Below are positions 8,898-17,220 of a stretch of 51,096 nucleotides of DNA, piece by piece (positions within the stretch are counted from its first letter, which is position 1; every line of letters starts with the position of its first letter). The DNA is from an uncultured Dorea sp. Lineage in GTDB: Bacteria > Bacillota > Clostridia > Lachnospirales > Lachnospiraceae. The stretch covers positions 1 through 51,096 of the forward strand of contig UQRE01000016.1 of assembly GCA_900543415.1 (NCBI GenBank), in the 5' to 3' direction. The notes under the pieces are model-generated. The model worked only from the letters and a program-made list of their open reading frames with translations. It ran no database searches and had not been told where the DNA came from. A program made the translations under genes and the position numbers.

Positions 8898-8949
8898 GCA
8901 CGATTGGTTACTTTTTTTGCACGATTGTAAATGTTGCATAATTGTAAAC
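8898..8949. promoter_or_regulatory. Three direct repeats, candidate AraC-type operator
   Basis: GCACGATTGGTTAC (8898-8911), GCACGATTGTAAAT (8919-8932) and GCATAATTGTAAAC (8936-8949) share the core GCAnnATTGkwAA. Starts are 21 and 17 bp apart, and the last copy abuts the -35 at 8951. This is the usual geometry for an AraC-family activator at a class II site. The AraC gene at 11888-12811 is the natural candidate. Confidence 0.6.
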
Positions 8950-8950
8950 C

Positions 8951-8979
8951 TTGTCTTTTTCTTCACTTTTTGGTATATT
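8951..8979 (+). promoter_or_regulatory. Sigma-A promoter for the 9004-nagB operon
   Basis: TTGTCT, 17-bp spacer ending in TGG, then TATATT. The start would fall about 18 bases before the ATG at 9004. Confidence 0.65.
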
Positions 8980-9003
8980 TGTAAGAAAGAGGGGGTGCGG
9001 GGT

Positions 9004-9624
9004 ATGAGAATAGAAGTGCCGGCGATCAGCAGCGCTGAAGAATTAGAAAACGTGGAACCATTTCGAGTGGAACATCTTCTGTGGGGAACAACGCAAATAC
9101 CGGAGACATATGGATATCTTGGATTTGTGCCGTCGGATGGTTTCTATTTAAAGATGATATGCAAGGAGAAAAATCCGCTTCGTGTTTATGAGAAGAATCA
9201 AGATCCTGTATATCGAGACAGTGCGATGGAGGCTTTTTTTCAGTTTGATTCTGAGAGAGAGCGAAATACGAATGCGCTGTATTTGAATTTAGAAGTGAAT
9301 GCGAATGGTGCGCTTCGTGCGGAATATGGAGAAGAGCGTATCTATCGGACATATTTTACGCCGGAGGAGATGGAAAAATTCGACTGCAAAACTACGATCG
9401 ACGAAGAGTCATGGAGTATGAAACTACATTTGCCGATTGCGATTCTGGAGAAGATTTACGGACCGCTTCATTTGGATGTAGGCAGCAGCTTCTGGTGTAA
9501 TTTCTACAAAATATCCGAAGCGGCAGAGATTGAACATTATGCGTCCTATGCGCCGATTCGGACCGAGATTCCGAGCTTTCATCTGCCGGAGTTCTTTGCA
9601 ACTGCCGACGTTGTAGAAGCATAA
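9004..9624 (+). CDS. Cytoplasmic carbohydrate-binding family 9-like protein
   Basis: 206 residues from the ATG at 9004, which follows AAAGAGGGGGTG; an upstream in-frame start at 8917 lies before the promoter and is rejected. The pattern (EAFFQFD, a run of alternating beta strands, YLNLEVNANGALRAEYG, WSMKLHLPIAIL, FWCNFYKISE) resembles the family-9-like beta-sandwich carbohydrate-binding domain found in CBM9/DOMON-type proteins. There is no signal peptide or membrane segment, so it acts inside the cell. It is cotranscribed with nagB (32 bases apart) and divergent from GH112. A role in binding or processing imported GNB/LNB or HexNAc is an inference; no catalytic residues are evident. Confidence 0.6.
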   Translation: MRIEVPAISSAEELENVEPFRVEHLLWGTTQIPETYGYLGFVPSDGFYLKMICKEKNPLRVYEKNQDPVYRDSAMEAFFQFDSERERNTNALYLNLEVNANGALRAEYGEERIYRTYFTPEEMEKFDCKTTIDEESWSMKLHLPIAILEKIYGPLHLDVGSSFWCNFYKISEAAEIEHYASYAPIRTEIPSFHLPEFFATADVVEA

Positions 9625-9656
9625 ATTATATTTTTATATCTTAAGGAGGATATCAA

Positions 9657-10388
9657 ATGCAGATTTACAGAGCAAAAGATTATGAAGACATGAGCAAAAA
9701 GGCGGCAAACATCATTGCGTCGCAGATAGTTTTAAAACCGGACTGTGTGCTTGGACTGGCAACAGGTTCTACGCCGATCGGAGCGTATAAAAATCTGGTG
9801 GAGAAATATGAGCAGGGAGATTTGGATTTTTCACAGGTGACAACTGTGAATCTTGATGAGTATAAAGGACTTCCAAGAGAAAATGATCAGAGCTATTATT
9901 ATTTTATGCATGACAATCTTTTCGATCATGTTAATGTGAAGCCGGAAAATACACATCTTCCGGATGGAACAAAAGAAGATTCGGATGAGGAATGTGCAAG
10001 ATACGAAGAATTGATCCGCACTCTTGGTGGTCAGGATCTTCAGCTTCTGGGACTTGGACATAATGGACATATTGGATTTAATGAGCCGGATGCAATCTTT
10101 GAGAAAGCAACACACTGTGTAGATCTTCAAGAAAGCACGATCGAGGCAAACAAGAGATTTTTCGCTTCTGCGGATGATGTGCCGAAACAGGCTTACACAA
10201 TGGGAATCGGAACGATCATGCAGGCAAAGAAGATCTTAGTAGTAGTAAGTGGAGAAGATAAAGCGGACACAGTTGCGAAAGCATTCTTCGGACCGGTGAC
10301 ACCGGAAGTTCCGGCTTCTATCTTACAGTTCCACAAAGATGTGATTCTTGTGGCAGACGAAGCAGCGTTATCAAAGGTTCCAAGATAA
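9657..10388 (+). CDS. nagB: Glucosamine-6-phosphate deaminase
   Basis: Converts glucosamine 6-phosphate to fructose 6-phosphate and ammonia, feeding amino sugars into glycolysis. The 243-residue product has GLATGSTPIGAYKNL, TTVNLDEYKGL with catalytic Asp, and GLGHNGHIGFNEP with catalytic His. AAGGAGG is placed well before the ATG. It follows the carbohydrate-binding gene and would handle the amino sugar released by GH112. nagA (GlcNAc-6-phosphate deacetylase) is not in the window, so the route from GlcNAc to GlcN-6-P must be completed elsewhere. Confidence 0.95.
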   Translation: MQIYRAKDYEDMSKKAANIIASQIVLKPDCVLGLATGSTPIGAYKNLVEKYEQGDLDFSQVTTVNLDEYKGLPRENDQSYYYFMHDNLFDHVNVKPENTHLPDGTKEDSDEECARYEELIRTLGGQDLQLLGLGHNGHIGFNEPDAIFEKATHCVDLQESTIEANKRFFASADDVPKQAYTMGIGTIMQAKKILVVVSGEDKADTVAKAFFGPVTPEVPASILQFHKDVILVADEAALSKVPR

Positions 10389-10407
10389 TATAGAGCGATA
10401 TTAATTC

Positions 10408-10431
10408 GAGCCGCATATTAATATGCGGCTC
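10408..10431. terminator. Perfect hairpin after nagB
   Basis: GAGCCGCATAT/ATATGCGGCTC forms a perfect stem with almost no loop. There is no clear T-run, so it may be a weak terminator or an mRNA 3'-end stabiliser. Confidence 0.5.
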
Positions 10432-10459
10432 GCAGACTGTAGATAAAGTTGGTGGTGTC

Positions 10460-11065
10460 TTGAATAAAATAGAAATTTAAAAAAAAGTAATTGATAATAA
10501 TGGTGGCATTGCAAAAACTTCAGATTTTGTCGCTAACGGGATAAATAAATACGAAGTTGCAGCTTTCTGTAAAGAAGGGTTCATTGAAAGGATTCGTAGA
10601 GGTTTTTATCAGCTTCGACAGAGTAATACTCTATCAGAGGAGCGTTTAATACGAGAACTTCTTCCCCAAGGAATTGTTTGTGTGGAATCTGCTTTGTTCC
10701 ATTATGGATATAGTGATTTTTCTCCTCGTGAATGGTCGATTGCAGTACCGAGAACAGCGACCCGTGCGGTAAAGAACATAGAAGAATTCCCGGTGAAGGC
10801 GTACTATATTCAAAAAGATTTTTTGGATATAGGTAAGTCTACAAGTGATTTTAATGGTGTAATATTACCTGTGTATGACCGTGAACGAACAATTTGCGAT
10901 TGCTTTAAATACCGCACAAAGTTAGACAACGAAATTTTTAATAAGGCTGTCAATGCGTATGCTGCTGATGAAAAAAAGAATCTTGCAAACTTGTCAGGGT
11001 ATGCCAAGCAAATGAAGCTTTACACAAAGGTTATGAATGTAATGGAGGTGTTGCTTAATGGCTGA
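10460..11065 (+). pseudogene. abiEi: AbiEi-family antitoxin, interrupted by TAA at codon 7
   Basis: The frame starts at TTG 10460 (after GGTGGTG), meets TAA at 10478-10480 and is then open to 11065. Read through that stop, it gives a 201-residue protein: an N-terminal winged helix (DNNGGIAKTSDFVANGINKY to IERIRRGFYQL), then the AbiEi body with ALFHYGYSDFSP and YDRERTICDCF. This is the antitoxin of a type IV AbiE system. The stop sits beside an A-tract. The next in-frame start is GTG 10682, which would lose the whole winged helix. The abiEii frame overlaps its end by 8 bases, as is usual. Translation from a non-standard codon is possible but not indicated. Confidence 0.75.
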
Positions 11066-11831
11066 TATAGCGGTATCTGCGCTTACACGACTTAAAAACA
11101 AGGCAAAAGAGAGTGGAAGAAGCTATCAACTCTGTCTACAGCTTTTCTGCCAAGAGGAGTTTTTGCGTCGTTTGGAAAAGTCAAAATATGCTGAAAATCT
11201 TGTGCTGAAAGGAGGCTTGTTCCTTTATTCTCTTACTAACTTTGATAGCCGGGTAACGGTTGATGTAGATTTTATGCTTCGGCAAATGCCTAATACACCA
11301 GAACGGTTGAAGGGGATTCTTGAGGAAATTATTGCGATTTAGATGGGCAATGATTTTGTGACCTTTGAGATAACAGATGTTGCGCCTATTGCTGTAGCGA
11401 AGAAATATGCAGGGATAGGTGCATCAATAGTTGCTCGTATTAAAAATACTCGTACACCGTTTAGCATTGACTTTGGCATTGGAGATGTTATTGTGCCGAA
11501 GCAGGAAAAAAGAACAATTCCTACTCAACTTGACGATTTTATCGCACCCACAGTTAATACTTATTCCATCGAAACGACTGTTGCTGAGAAAATTGATGCA
11601 ATACTTAGTTTGATGGAATTTTCCAGCCGTATGAAGGACTATTATGATATTTATTACGTTGCCAATCATTTTGATTTTAACGGTAAAGTGCTGACCGAAG
11701 CGCTCAGAAAAACTTTTGTGAACCGTGAACACAATTCAATAGAAGTCTTTTTGACAAAACCGTTTACTGCCGCGGTTGGAGACAAAGAATTTACTGAAAA
11801 ATGGTTTGCTGCTAAGGGTGAGTGGATGTAA
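11058..11831 (+). pseudogene. abiEii: AbiEii nucleotidyltransferase toxin, interrupted by in-frame TAG
   Basis: The frame starts at ATG 11058, is stopped by TAG at 11340-11342 after 94 codons, and continues in the same frame for 162 codons. The first part has the nucleotidyltransferase signature LVLKGGLFLYSL and VTVDVDFML (the D-x-D pair). The second part has the SIDFGIGD, ETTVAEKIDAIL and KDYYDIYYV motifs of the family. All family motifs survive on both sides, so this looks like a recent nonsense change rather than long decay. AbiEii-type toxins are nucleotidyltransferases that block growth during phage infection. As it stands, the toxin should be inactive unless the TAG is read through. Confidence 0.8.
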
Positions 11832-11832
11832 G

Positions 11833-11877
11833 AAAGACAGTGTAAAAAGCATGCCTGCTTTTCGCGCTGTCTTTTCT
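11833..11877. terminator. Bidirectional terminator between abiEii and araC
   Basis: AAAGACAG and CTGTCTTT arms enclose a second pairing AAAAAGC/GCTTTT; T-rich tails on both strands. It separates two convergent genes. Confidence 0.7.
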
Positions 11878-11887
11878 TCGAAATCTT

Positions 11888-12811
11888 CTATTTCTCTTCA
11901 AAACTTCCATCTGCCACAGCTTTTACAGAAGAGGCGTATTCCGACGGTGTCATTCCCGTGATTCTCTTAAACTGCCTTGAAAAATAATGAATGGATGTAT
12001 AGCCCAGTTGTTCTGCGATCTGGGTGAAATTCATATGTCTTGTGCGGATTAGTTCTTTGGAAGCGTTAATTTTGAGTGTGGAAAAATATTCAATAATGCC
12101 AAGATTACACTGTTCCTTAAAAATCTTCTGAAGTTGAGATCGCCCCACTAGATTATCCCGACAGATCTGTTCGATACTGATGTGTTCGTTAATGTGATTC
12201 TCCAAATATGCGTTTACGCGGTTGAAAATTTCGATATCACCTTTGTTTTTTGTGGCTTTAAAAGGTTCTGTTTTCAGCGCGGATTTGCCGAGGACAAGCG
12301 GACTTTGGTATTTTCGTATCAAATGAATCAGCATATTTTCCAAAAAGAGGCGGATTAATTGCTCTGAGCCTGCCGGAGCGTCAGATTTTAACGGCATGTT
12401 CTGGAGATAAGGATCGTCCAACCGGCAGTTAAATAATTTTCTTGCTTCTATTATAATGTCTGCAAGAAGATAATGAATATTTTCGTCGATATTCAAAGCC
12501 TTTCTCTTGAAAAATTCCATAGCGGGACTTTTGCAGCTGAAAGAAGCAACAATGAGGTTGGGGGCAATGCCGCCTACTGCCTTCACGTTGTGAAATTCAT
12601 TTGGCTGGTGGAACAGGATTTCCCCCTTCTTTAATACGGTGGAAGTTTTACCGGCAGTTACGCCGACTTCGCCCTTATCCACATAGATGAATTCCCAAAA
12701 ATCGTGAGCTTCTCCCTCGAAAGAAAAATCACTCATATATTCAAAGTAATGAATACTGTAAATCCGCTCAATTGAAATAATATTATTTGGTTCAATACCT
12801 CTGTATCCCAT
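11888..12811 (-). CDS. AraC-family transcriptional regulator of the GNB/LNB island
   Basis: 307 residues with an N-terminal cupin-like sensor domain (DFWEFIYVDKGEVGV, FHQPNEFHNV) and a C-terminal double helix-turn-helix (ISIEQICRDNLVGRSQLQKI and IAEQLGYTSIHYFSRQFKRI, ending MTPSEYA). Such proteins are ligand-responsive activators of sugar operons. It is divergent from the sugar-binding lipoprotein gene, with a strong promoter of its own. Probable targets are the importer promoter at 12942-12970 and the repeats at 8898-8949. The inducer is unknown; GNB, LNB or a breakdown product is the inference. Confidence 0.9.
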   Translation of the reverse strand: MGYRGIEPNNIISIERIYSIHYFEYMSDFSFEGEAHDFWEFIYVDKGEVGVTAGKTSTVLKKGEILFHQPNEFHNVKAVGGIAPNLIVASFSCKSPAMEFFKRKALNIDENIHYLLADIIIEARKLFNCRLDDPYLQNMPLKSDAPAGSEQLIRLFLENMLIHLIRKYQSPLVLGKSALKTEPFKATKNKGDIEIFNRVNAYLENHINEHISIEQICRDNLVGRSQLQKIFKEQCNLGIIEYFSTLKINASKELIRTRHMNFTQIAEQLGYTSIHYFSRQFKRITGMTPSEYASSVKAVADGSFEEK

Positions 12812-12870
12812 AAGACTCCTTTGTGATAGTTGTAGAAAAATGATGTCGTTTTTTGTTTAACTTTACCAAT

Positions 12871-12899
12871 AGTATAACTCATTTCCGAGAGAAAAGCAA
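12871..12899 (-). promoter_or_regulatory. Sigma-A promoter of araC
   Basis: On the minus strand: TTGCTT, 17-bp spacer, TATACT; the leader to the ATG is about 53 bases. Confidence 0.6.
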
Positions 12900-12941
12900 A
12901 ATAAAAATGTAGATAGTGCAAATTAATGAATTTATAAGACA

Positions 12942-12970
12942 AAGCTTTTTGTGCAACATTGTACTATAAT
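12942..12970 (+). promoter_or_regulatory. Activator-dependent promoter of the importer operon
   Basis: A consensus TATAAT at 12965-12970 is paired with a poor -35 (AAGCTT), which suggests dependence on an activator. GCAACATTGTAC at 12953 and GCAAATTAATGA at 12918 loosely resemble the repeats at 8898-8949. Confidence 0.45.
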
Positions 12971-13021
12971 GCAAGTATGTAGAAAACATAATGTCATGAA
13001 AGAAATAGGAGGTAAAGCATT

Positions 13022-14308
13022 ATGAAAAAGAAACTTGTAAGTATTCTTCTTTGTGCAACAATGGTAGCTGGTCTCGCAGTAGGCTGCGGTGGCAAGAAAG
13101 AAGAAGGCGGCGATAAGGGCGGAGACAAACTTGTATACTGGTCTATGTGGTCAGAAGAAGAGCCACAGGCTAAAGTTATCAAAGAAGCAATTGCTAAGTA
13201 CACAGAAGACACAGGCGTTGAAGTTGACGTTCAGTTCAAAGGACGTAACGGACAGCGTGAAGGTCTTGAGCCGGCATTACAGGCGAAACAGCAGATCGAC
13301 TTATTCGATGAAGATGTGAACCGTGTAAACGGATCTTGGGGATCATATCTTATGGACTTAGAAGAGCTTGCAGCAGACTATGAGAAAGAACATGCGAATG
13401 AGACGCTGTTCAAGATTGCTCGTACAGCAGGCGGCGGAACATTGAAATCTATTCCTTATCAGCCATCTATTTTCGGATTCTTCTATAACAAGACATTGTT
13501 TGCAAAAGCTGGTATCGAAGCAGTTCCAACAACATGGGCAGAATTTGATGCAGCATGTAAGAAATTAGTTGACGCAGGTATTACACCAATCACAGGAGAT
13601 ACAACATATCAGACATCTACACTTGGATATCACTTAGGACGTTACCTTGGGCAGGACGGAGTGAAAGCTCTTGTAAATGATCCTAAATGTGAAGATCCAG
13701 ATGCAGTTAACTGGGATGATGAAAGAGTTCTCAAAGCATTAAAAGATTACGAAGACTTCGCAGCTAAGGGATATTTCTCTGACAAGATGGCTTCTAACGT
13801 ATATCCAGACGGACAGAACAAAGAGTTCGCACCTGGCAATGCAGCAATCATCATCTGTGGTTCATGGCTTCCAAACGAGATCAAAGGCATGATCGCTGAC
13901 GATCTTGAGTGGGGATACTTCAACTACCCGGCAGTAGAAGGCGGAACAGATGGCGCAGAAGCTAACAACATTGCAAATCAGGTATTTGCAATCAACAAAG
14001 ATTCTAAGAAAGCTAAAGAAGCTATGGAACTTATCACATACATCACAACAGGTGAGTTTGATAAGAAGATGACAGAGGAAGCTCTCTGTATCCCAACTGA
14101 CAAAGCAAATGCAGACGCATGGCCGGCAGAGCTTGCAGAAGTAAAACCAGGATTCGATTCTACTACTACATATTATGACTGGGCAGTAGGCGCTGAGAAC
14201 AACGGTGACTTAACATCTGCTATGCAGGAAGGTTTCGTAAAACTCATGGTTGGCGATATGACAGCTGAAGAGCTTGTAAAAGAGTGTGCAGGAATCTGTG
14301 GAGAATAA
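13022..14308 (+). CDS. Sugar ABC transporter substrate-binding lipoprotein (family 1)
   Basis: 428 residues. Signal peptide with lipobox ending at C22 (GLAVGC), then a charged linker and a family-1 (MalE-like) solute-binding fold, with WSMWSEEEP, NKTLFAKAGIEAVPTTW and GNAAIIICGSW segments. It would be anchored to the outer face of the membrane and deliver an oligosaccharide to the two permeases downstream. Codon use is that of a highly expressed gene. A strong hairpin with a T-run follows before the permeases. The neighbouring GH112 and kinase imply galacto-N-biose or lacto-N-biose as ligand, which the sequence alone does not prove. Confidence 0.9.
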   Translation: MKKKLVSILLCATMVAGLAVGCGGKKEEGGDKGGDKLVYWSMWSEEEPQAKVIKEAIAKYTEDTGVEVDVQFKGRNGQREGLEPALQAKQQIDLFDEDVNRVNGSWGSYLMDLEELAADYEKEHANETLFKIARTAGGGTLKSIPYQPSIFGFFYNKTLFAKAGIEAVPTTWAEFDAACKKLVDAGITPITGDTTYQTSTLGYHLGRYLGQDGVKALVNDPKCEDPDAVNWDDERVLKALKDYEDFAAKGYFSDKMASNVYPDGQNKEFAPGNAAIIICGSWLPNEIKGMIADDLEWGYFNYPAVEGGTDGAEANNIANQVFAINKDSKKAKEAMELITYITTGEFDKKMTEEALCIPTDKANADAWPAELAEVKPGFDSTTTYYDWAVGAENNGDLTSAMQEGFVKLMVGDMTAEELVKECAGICGE

Positions 14309-14356
14309 GCAAGAAGAAAATAAGAAACACTTGGCTTAATTGAAAAGTGAAATTCT

Positions 14357-14400
14357 AAAATATGGTGGCATAAGCGTAAAGCGCTGCCACCATATTTTTT
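14357..14400 (+). terminator. Intra-operon terminator/attenuator after the binding protein
   Basis: AAAATATGGTGGCA/TGCCACCATATTTT forms a 14-bp stem ending in a T-run. Partial termination here would give excess binding protein over permeases. Confidence 0.8.
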
Positions 14401-14432
14401 AAGTAAATGTAAGATTTAAAGGGGGAAAACCA

Positions 14433-15338
14433 ATGAAGAAAAACAAAGGAATGATAGTTGGATTTCTGGCTCCGGCAGTGATCATCTTCCTGATCGTGTT
14501 CCTGTATCCGATTATCAGAACTGTGTTGATGAGCTTTTTCGATATTGAAAGTGTTACAGACTCCTTTGATACATGGACGTTTGTAGGCATTGAAAATTAT
14601 ATGAAATTGTTCAAAACTCCAATTTTTGTATTGGCAATGAAAAATATTTTTAAGATCTGGCTAATCGGTGGAATCATTGTTATGCTGTTATCTCTTTTGT
14701 TCGGAGTCATCTTAACAAGCGGTATCCGTGGCAAGAAATTTTTCCGTGCAGTTATCTATCTTCCAAATATTGTCAGCGCAGTAGCGCTTGCAACCATGTG
14801 GAGACAGTATGTATTTGCACCGGATTATGGACTTTTCGCAAAGTTCTTCCAGATGATCGGCGCGGATAAGTTAGCCCAGATGCAGTGGCTTGCACCGGAA
14901 AACTCATTCAAAGCGTTATTGATCGCATACTGTTTCGGTATGGTCGGTTACCACATGCTGATCTGGATGAGTGGTATTGAAAGAATCAGTCCGGACTTCT
15001 ATGAGGCGGCTACCATTGACGGAGCAAACAAGATCCAGCAGTTCCGCTATATGACACTTCCTCTTTTGAAAGGTGTATTTAAGACAAATATTACCATGTG
15101 GACAGTAACAACATCTGCATTCTTCGTATGGTCACAGTTGTTCTCATCCGTAACAGCGAACAAAGCAACCATCGTACCGGTGCAGTATATGTATACACAG
15201 ATCTTTGGAGCGGGCAATGCGGTGACAGATCGTAATGCAGGATATGCTGCAGCAATCGGTATTATCCTCTGCCTGTGCGTAGTTCTCATATTTACCGTAT
15301 GTAATGCGTTACTCAAAGATGATGATTTGGAATTCTAG
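14433..15338 (+). CDS. Sugar ABC transporter permease (MalF/LacF type)
   Basis: 301 residues with six predicted membrane helices and the EAA loop (YEAATIDGANKIQQFRYMTLPLL) that contacts the ATPase. Pairs with the second permease 15 bases downstream. GGGGGAAAACC precedes the ATG. Confidence 0.93.
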   Translation: MKKNKGMIVGFLAPAVIIFLIVFLYPIIRTVLMSFFDIESVTDSFDTWTFVGIENYMKLFKTPIFVLAMKNIFKIWLIGGIIVMLLSLLFGVILTSGIRGKKFFRAVIYLPNIVSAVALATMWRQYVFAPDYGLFAKFFQMIGADKLAQMQWLAPENSFKALLIAYCFGMVGYHMLIWMSGIERISPDFYEAATIDGANKIQQFRYMTLPLLKGVFKTNITMWTVTTSAFFVWSQLFSSVTANKATIVPVQYMYTQIFGAGNAVTDRNAGYAAAIGIILCLCVVLIFTVCNALLKDDDLEF

Positions 15339-15353
15339 GAAGGAGGAGTAGTT

Positions 15354-16238
15354 GTGGCTAAAGAAAGAGAAAAGAAAGTAAGAGAAAAAATTAACTGGAA
15401 AAAAGAAGCAAAACTCGCTCCTGGATATATCATCATTCTGCTGTGGGTAATTTTTACACTTGTGCTTCTTGGATGGATCGTTGCAGCCAGCTTGTCTACA
15501 ACGAAAGAAATATTTGCCGGAGAAGTATTGAAATTCGGTTCCGGCTTACATCCTGAAAACTATGTTGCGGCATGGGGCTCCGGCGGTGTAGCAACATTCT
15601 TCATGAACTCTTTGGTATACTCCGTGATTTCCTGTGTGGCGCTGATCTTGATCTGTGCGCCTGCAGCATATGTGCTTGCAAGATATACATTCCTTGGAAA
15701 TAAAATTATCCAGACAAGTTTTGTATCAGCTATGGGTGTTCCGATCACAATGATCGTGCTGCCACTGTTCTGCCTGGTAGCAAACATGGGTATTTTGAAT
15801 GATGTATTTGCAAGTAAGGCAACATTGATCTTCTTGTATATCGGTATCAATATTCCATATACAACGATCTTCCTTCTGACCTTCTTCGCAAACCTGTCTC
15901 GTACATACGAAGAAGCGGCAGCGATCGACGGATGTCCTCCGACGAAGACATTCTGGAAGATTATGTTCCCAATGGCTCAGTCAGGACTTGTTACAGTAAC
16001 GATCTTTAACTTTATCAATATTTGGAATGAATATTTCCTGTCATTGATCTTTGCAAACAGCGATCAGCTTCGTCCTGTAGCAGTAGGTCTGTACGGAATG
16101 ATCCAGTCCATGCAGTACACAGGAAACTGGTCTGGTCTTTTTGCAGCAGTAGTAATTGTATTCCTGCCGACATTTATCCTGTACCTCTTCCTGTCAGAGA
16201 AGATTATCGGTGGTGTAACAGGCGGTATCAAGGGATAG
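15354..16238 (+). CDS. Sugar ABC transporter permease (MalG/LacG type)
   Basis: 294 residues, GTG start after GGAGGAG. The charged N-terminus is followed by six membrane helices and an EAA loop (YEEAAAIDGCPPTKTFWKIMFPMA). It completes a binding protein-permease-permease set. No ATPase gene is in this operon; family importers of this kind commonly share one MsmK/UgpC-type ATPase encoded elsewhere. Confidence 0.93.
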   Translation: MAKEREKKVREKINWKKEAKLAPGYIIILLWVIFTLVLLGWIVAASLSTTKEIFAGEVLKFGSGLHPENYVAAWGSGGVATFFMNSLVYSVISCVALILICAPAAYVLARYTFLGNKIIQTSFVSAMGVPITMIVLPLFCLVANMGILNDVFASKATLIFLYIGINIPYTTIFLLTFFANLSRTYEEAAAIDGCPPTKTFWKIMFPMAQSGLVTVTIFNFINIWNEYFLSLIFANSDQLRPVAVGLYGMIQSMQYTGNWSGLFAAVVIVFLPTFILYLFLSEKIIGGVTGGIKG

Positions 16239-16293
16239 TAAGACTTACATTTCAGACATTTAACTTTGAGGTATATATTTAGGAGGTAGAGCA

Positions 16294-17220
16294 ATGAATA
16301 AACCAGTATTGGTGATCATGGCGGCTGGTATGGGAAGTCGTTATGGCGGTTTAAAACAGATTGATCCCATCGATGAAGAAGGACATATTATTATGGACTT
16401 TTCTATGTTCGACGCAAAGAGAGCCGGATTTGAGAAAGTAATCTTTATTATCAAGAGAGAAAATGAGGCAGATTTTAAGGCAGCAGTAGGCGATCGTATG
16501 GCAGAATACATGGATGTATCTTATGCATTCCAGGAGCTGTCTAACATTCCGGATGGCTATGAAGTTCCGGAAGGCCGCGTGAAACCGTGGGGAACTGCAC
16601 ATGCGGTTTTGAGTTGTATCGATCAGATCGATGGACCTTTTGCGGTGATCAATGCAGACGATTATTATGGTGTTGAAGCATTCAAATTAATCTATGACTA
16701 TCTGGAGTCTCATCCGGATGATGACAAATACCGCTACACGATGGTGGGCTACTACCTTGGAAATACAGTAACGGATAATGGTCACGTTGCACGTGGAATC
16801 TGCACAATGGATGAAAACGGGAAGCTTGTGAAGATTGAAGAGAGAACGCAGATCGAGAAACGTGATGGGGGAATCGCGTTTACAGAAGATGGCGGCGAAA
16901 CATGGACAAATGTTTCTGAAAAAGCAGTTGTGTCCATGAATATGTGGGGATTTACAAAGAGCATCCTTACGGAGATCCGAGATGGATTCCCTGCATTTCT
17001 CGACAAAGGTCTGAAAGAAAATCCGATGAAATGCGAGTATTTCCTTCCGGCTGTTGTCAGTGATCTTCTGGGTGAAGATAAGGCAACGGTTGCAGTGCTG
17101 GAGTCTGCAGACAAATGGCATGGAGTGACATACAAAGAGGATAAGCCGGTAGTAATGGCTGCAGTGAAGAAGATGAAAGAGGATGGAATTTATCCAAAAC
17201 ATCTGTGGGAGGGAAAATAA
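16294..17220 (+). CDS. NTP-transferase family sugar-1-phosphate nucleotidyltransferase
   Basis: 308 residues with the nucleotide-binding signature VIMAAGMGSRYGGLKQ, the PWGTAHAVL segment and the INADDYYG metal site, as in GT-A-fold sugar-nucleotidyltransferases. It sits directly upstream of the hexosamine kinase (stop and start overlap) and galE, the place where bifidobacterial lnp operons have a GalT-type UDP-hexose transferase (LnpC). The likely reaction is UTP plus Gal-1-P or HexNAc-1-P to UDP-sugar and pyrophosphate; this is inferred from position. A paralogue lies at 27002-27919. Confidence 0.85.
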   Translation: MNKPVLVIMAAGMGSRYGGLKQIDPIDEEGHIIMDFSMFDAKRAGFEKVIFIIKRENEADFKAAVGDRMAEYMDVSYAFQELSNIPDGYEVPEGRVKPWGTAHAVLSCIDQIDGPFAVINADDYYGVEAFKLIYDYLESHPDDDKYRYTMVGYYLGNTVTDNGHVARGICTMDENGKLVKIEERTQIEKRDGGIAFTEDGGETWTNVSEKAVVSMNMWGFTKSILTEIRDGFPAFLDKGLKENPMKCEYFLPAVVSDLLGEDKATVAVLESADKWHGVTYKEDKPVVMAAVKKMKEDGIYPKHLWEGK

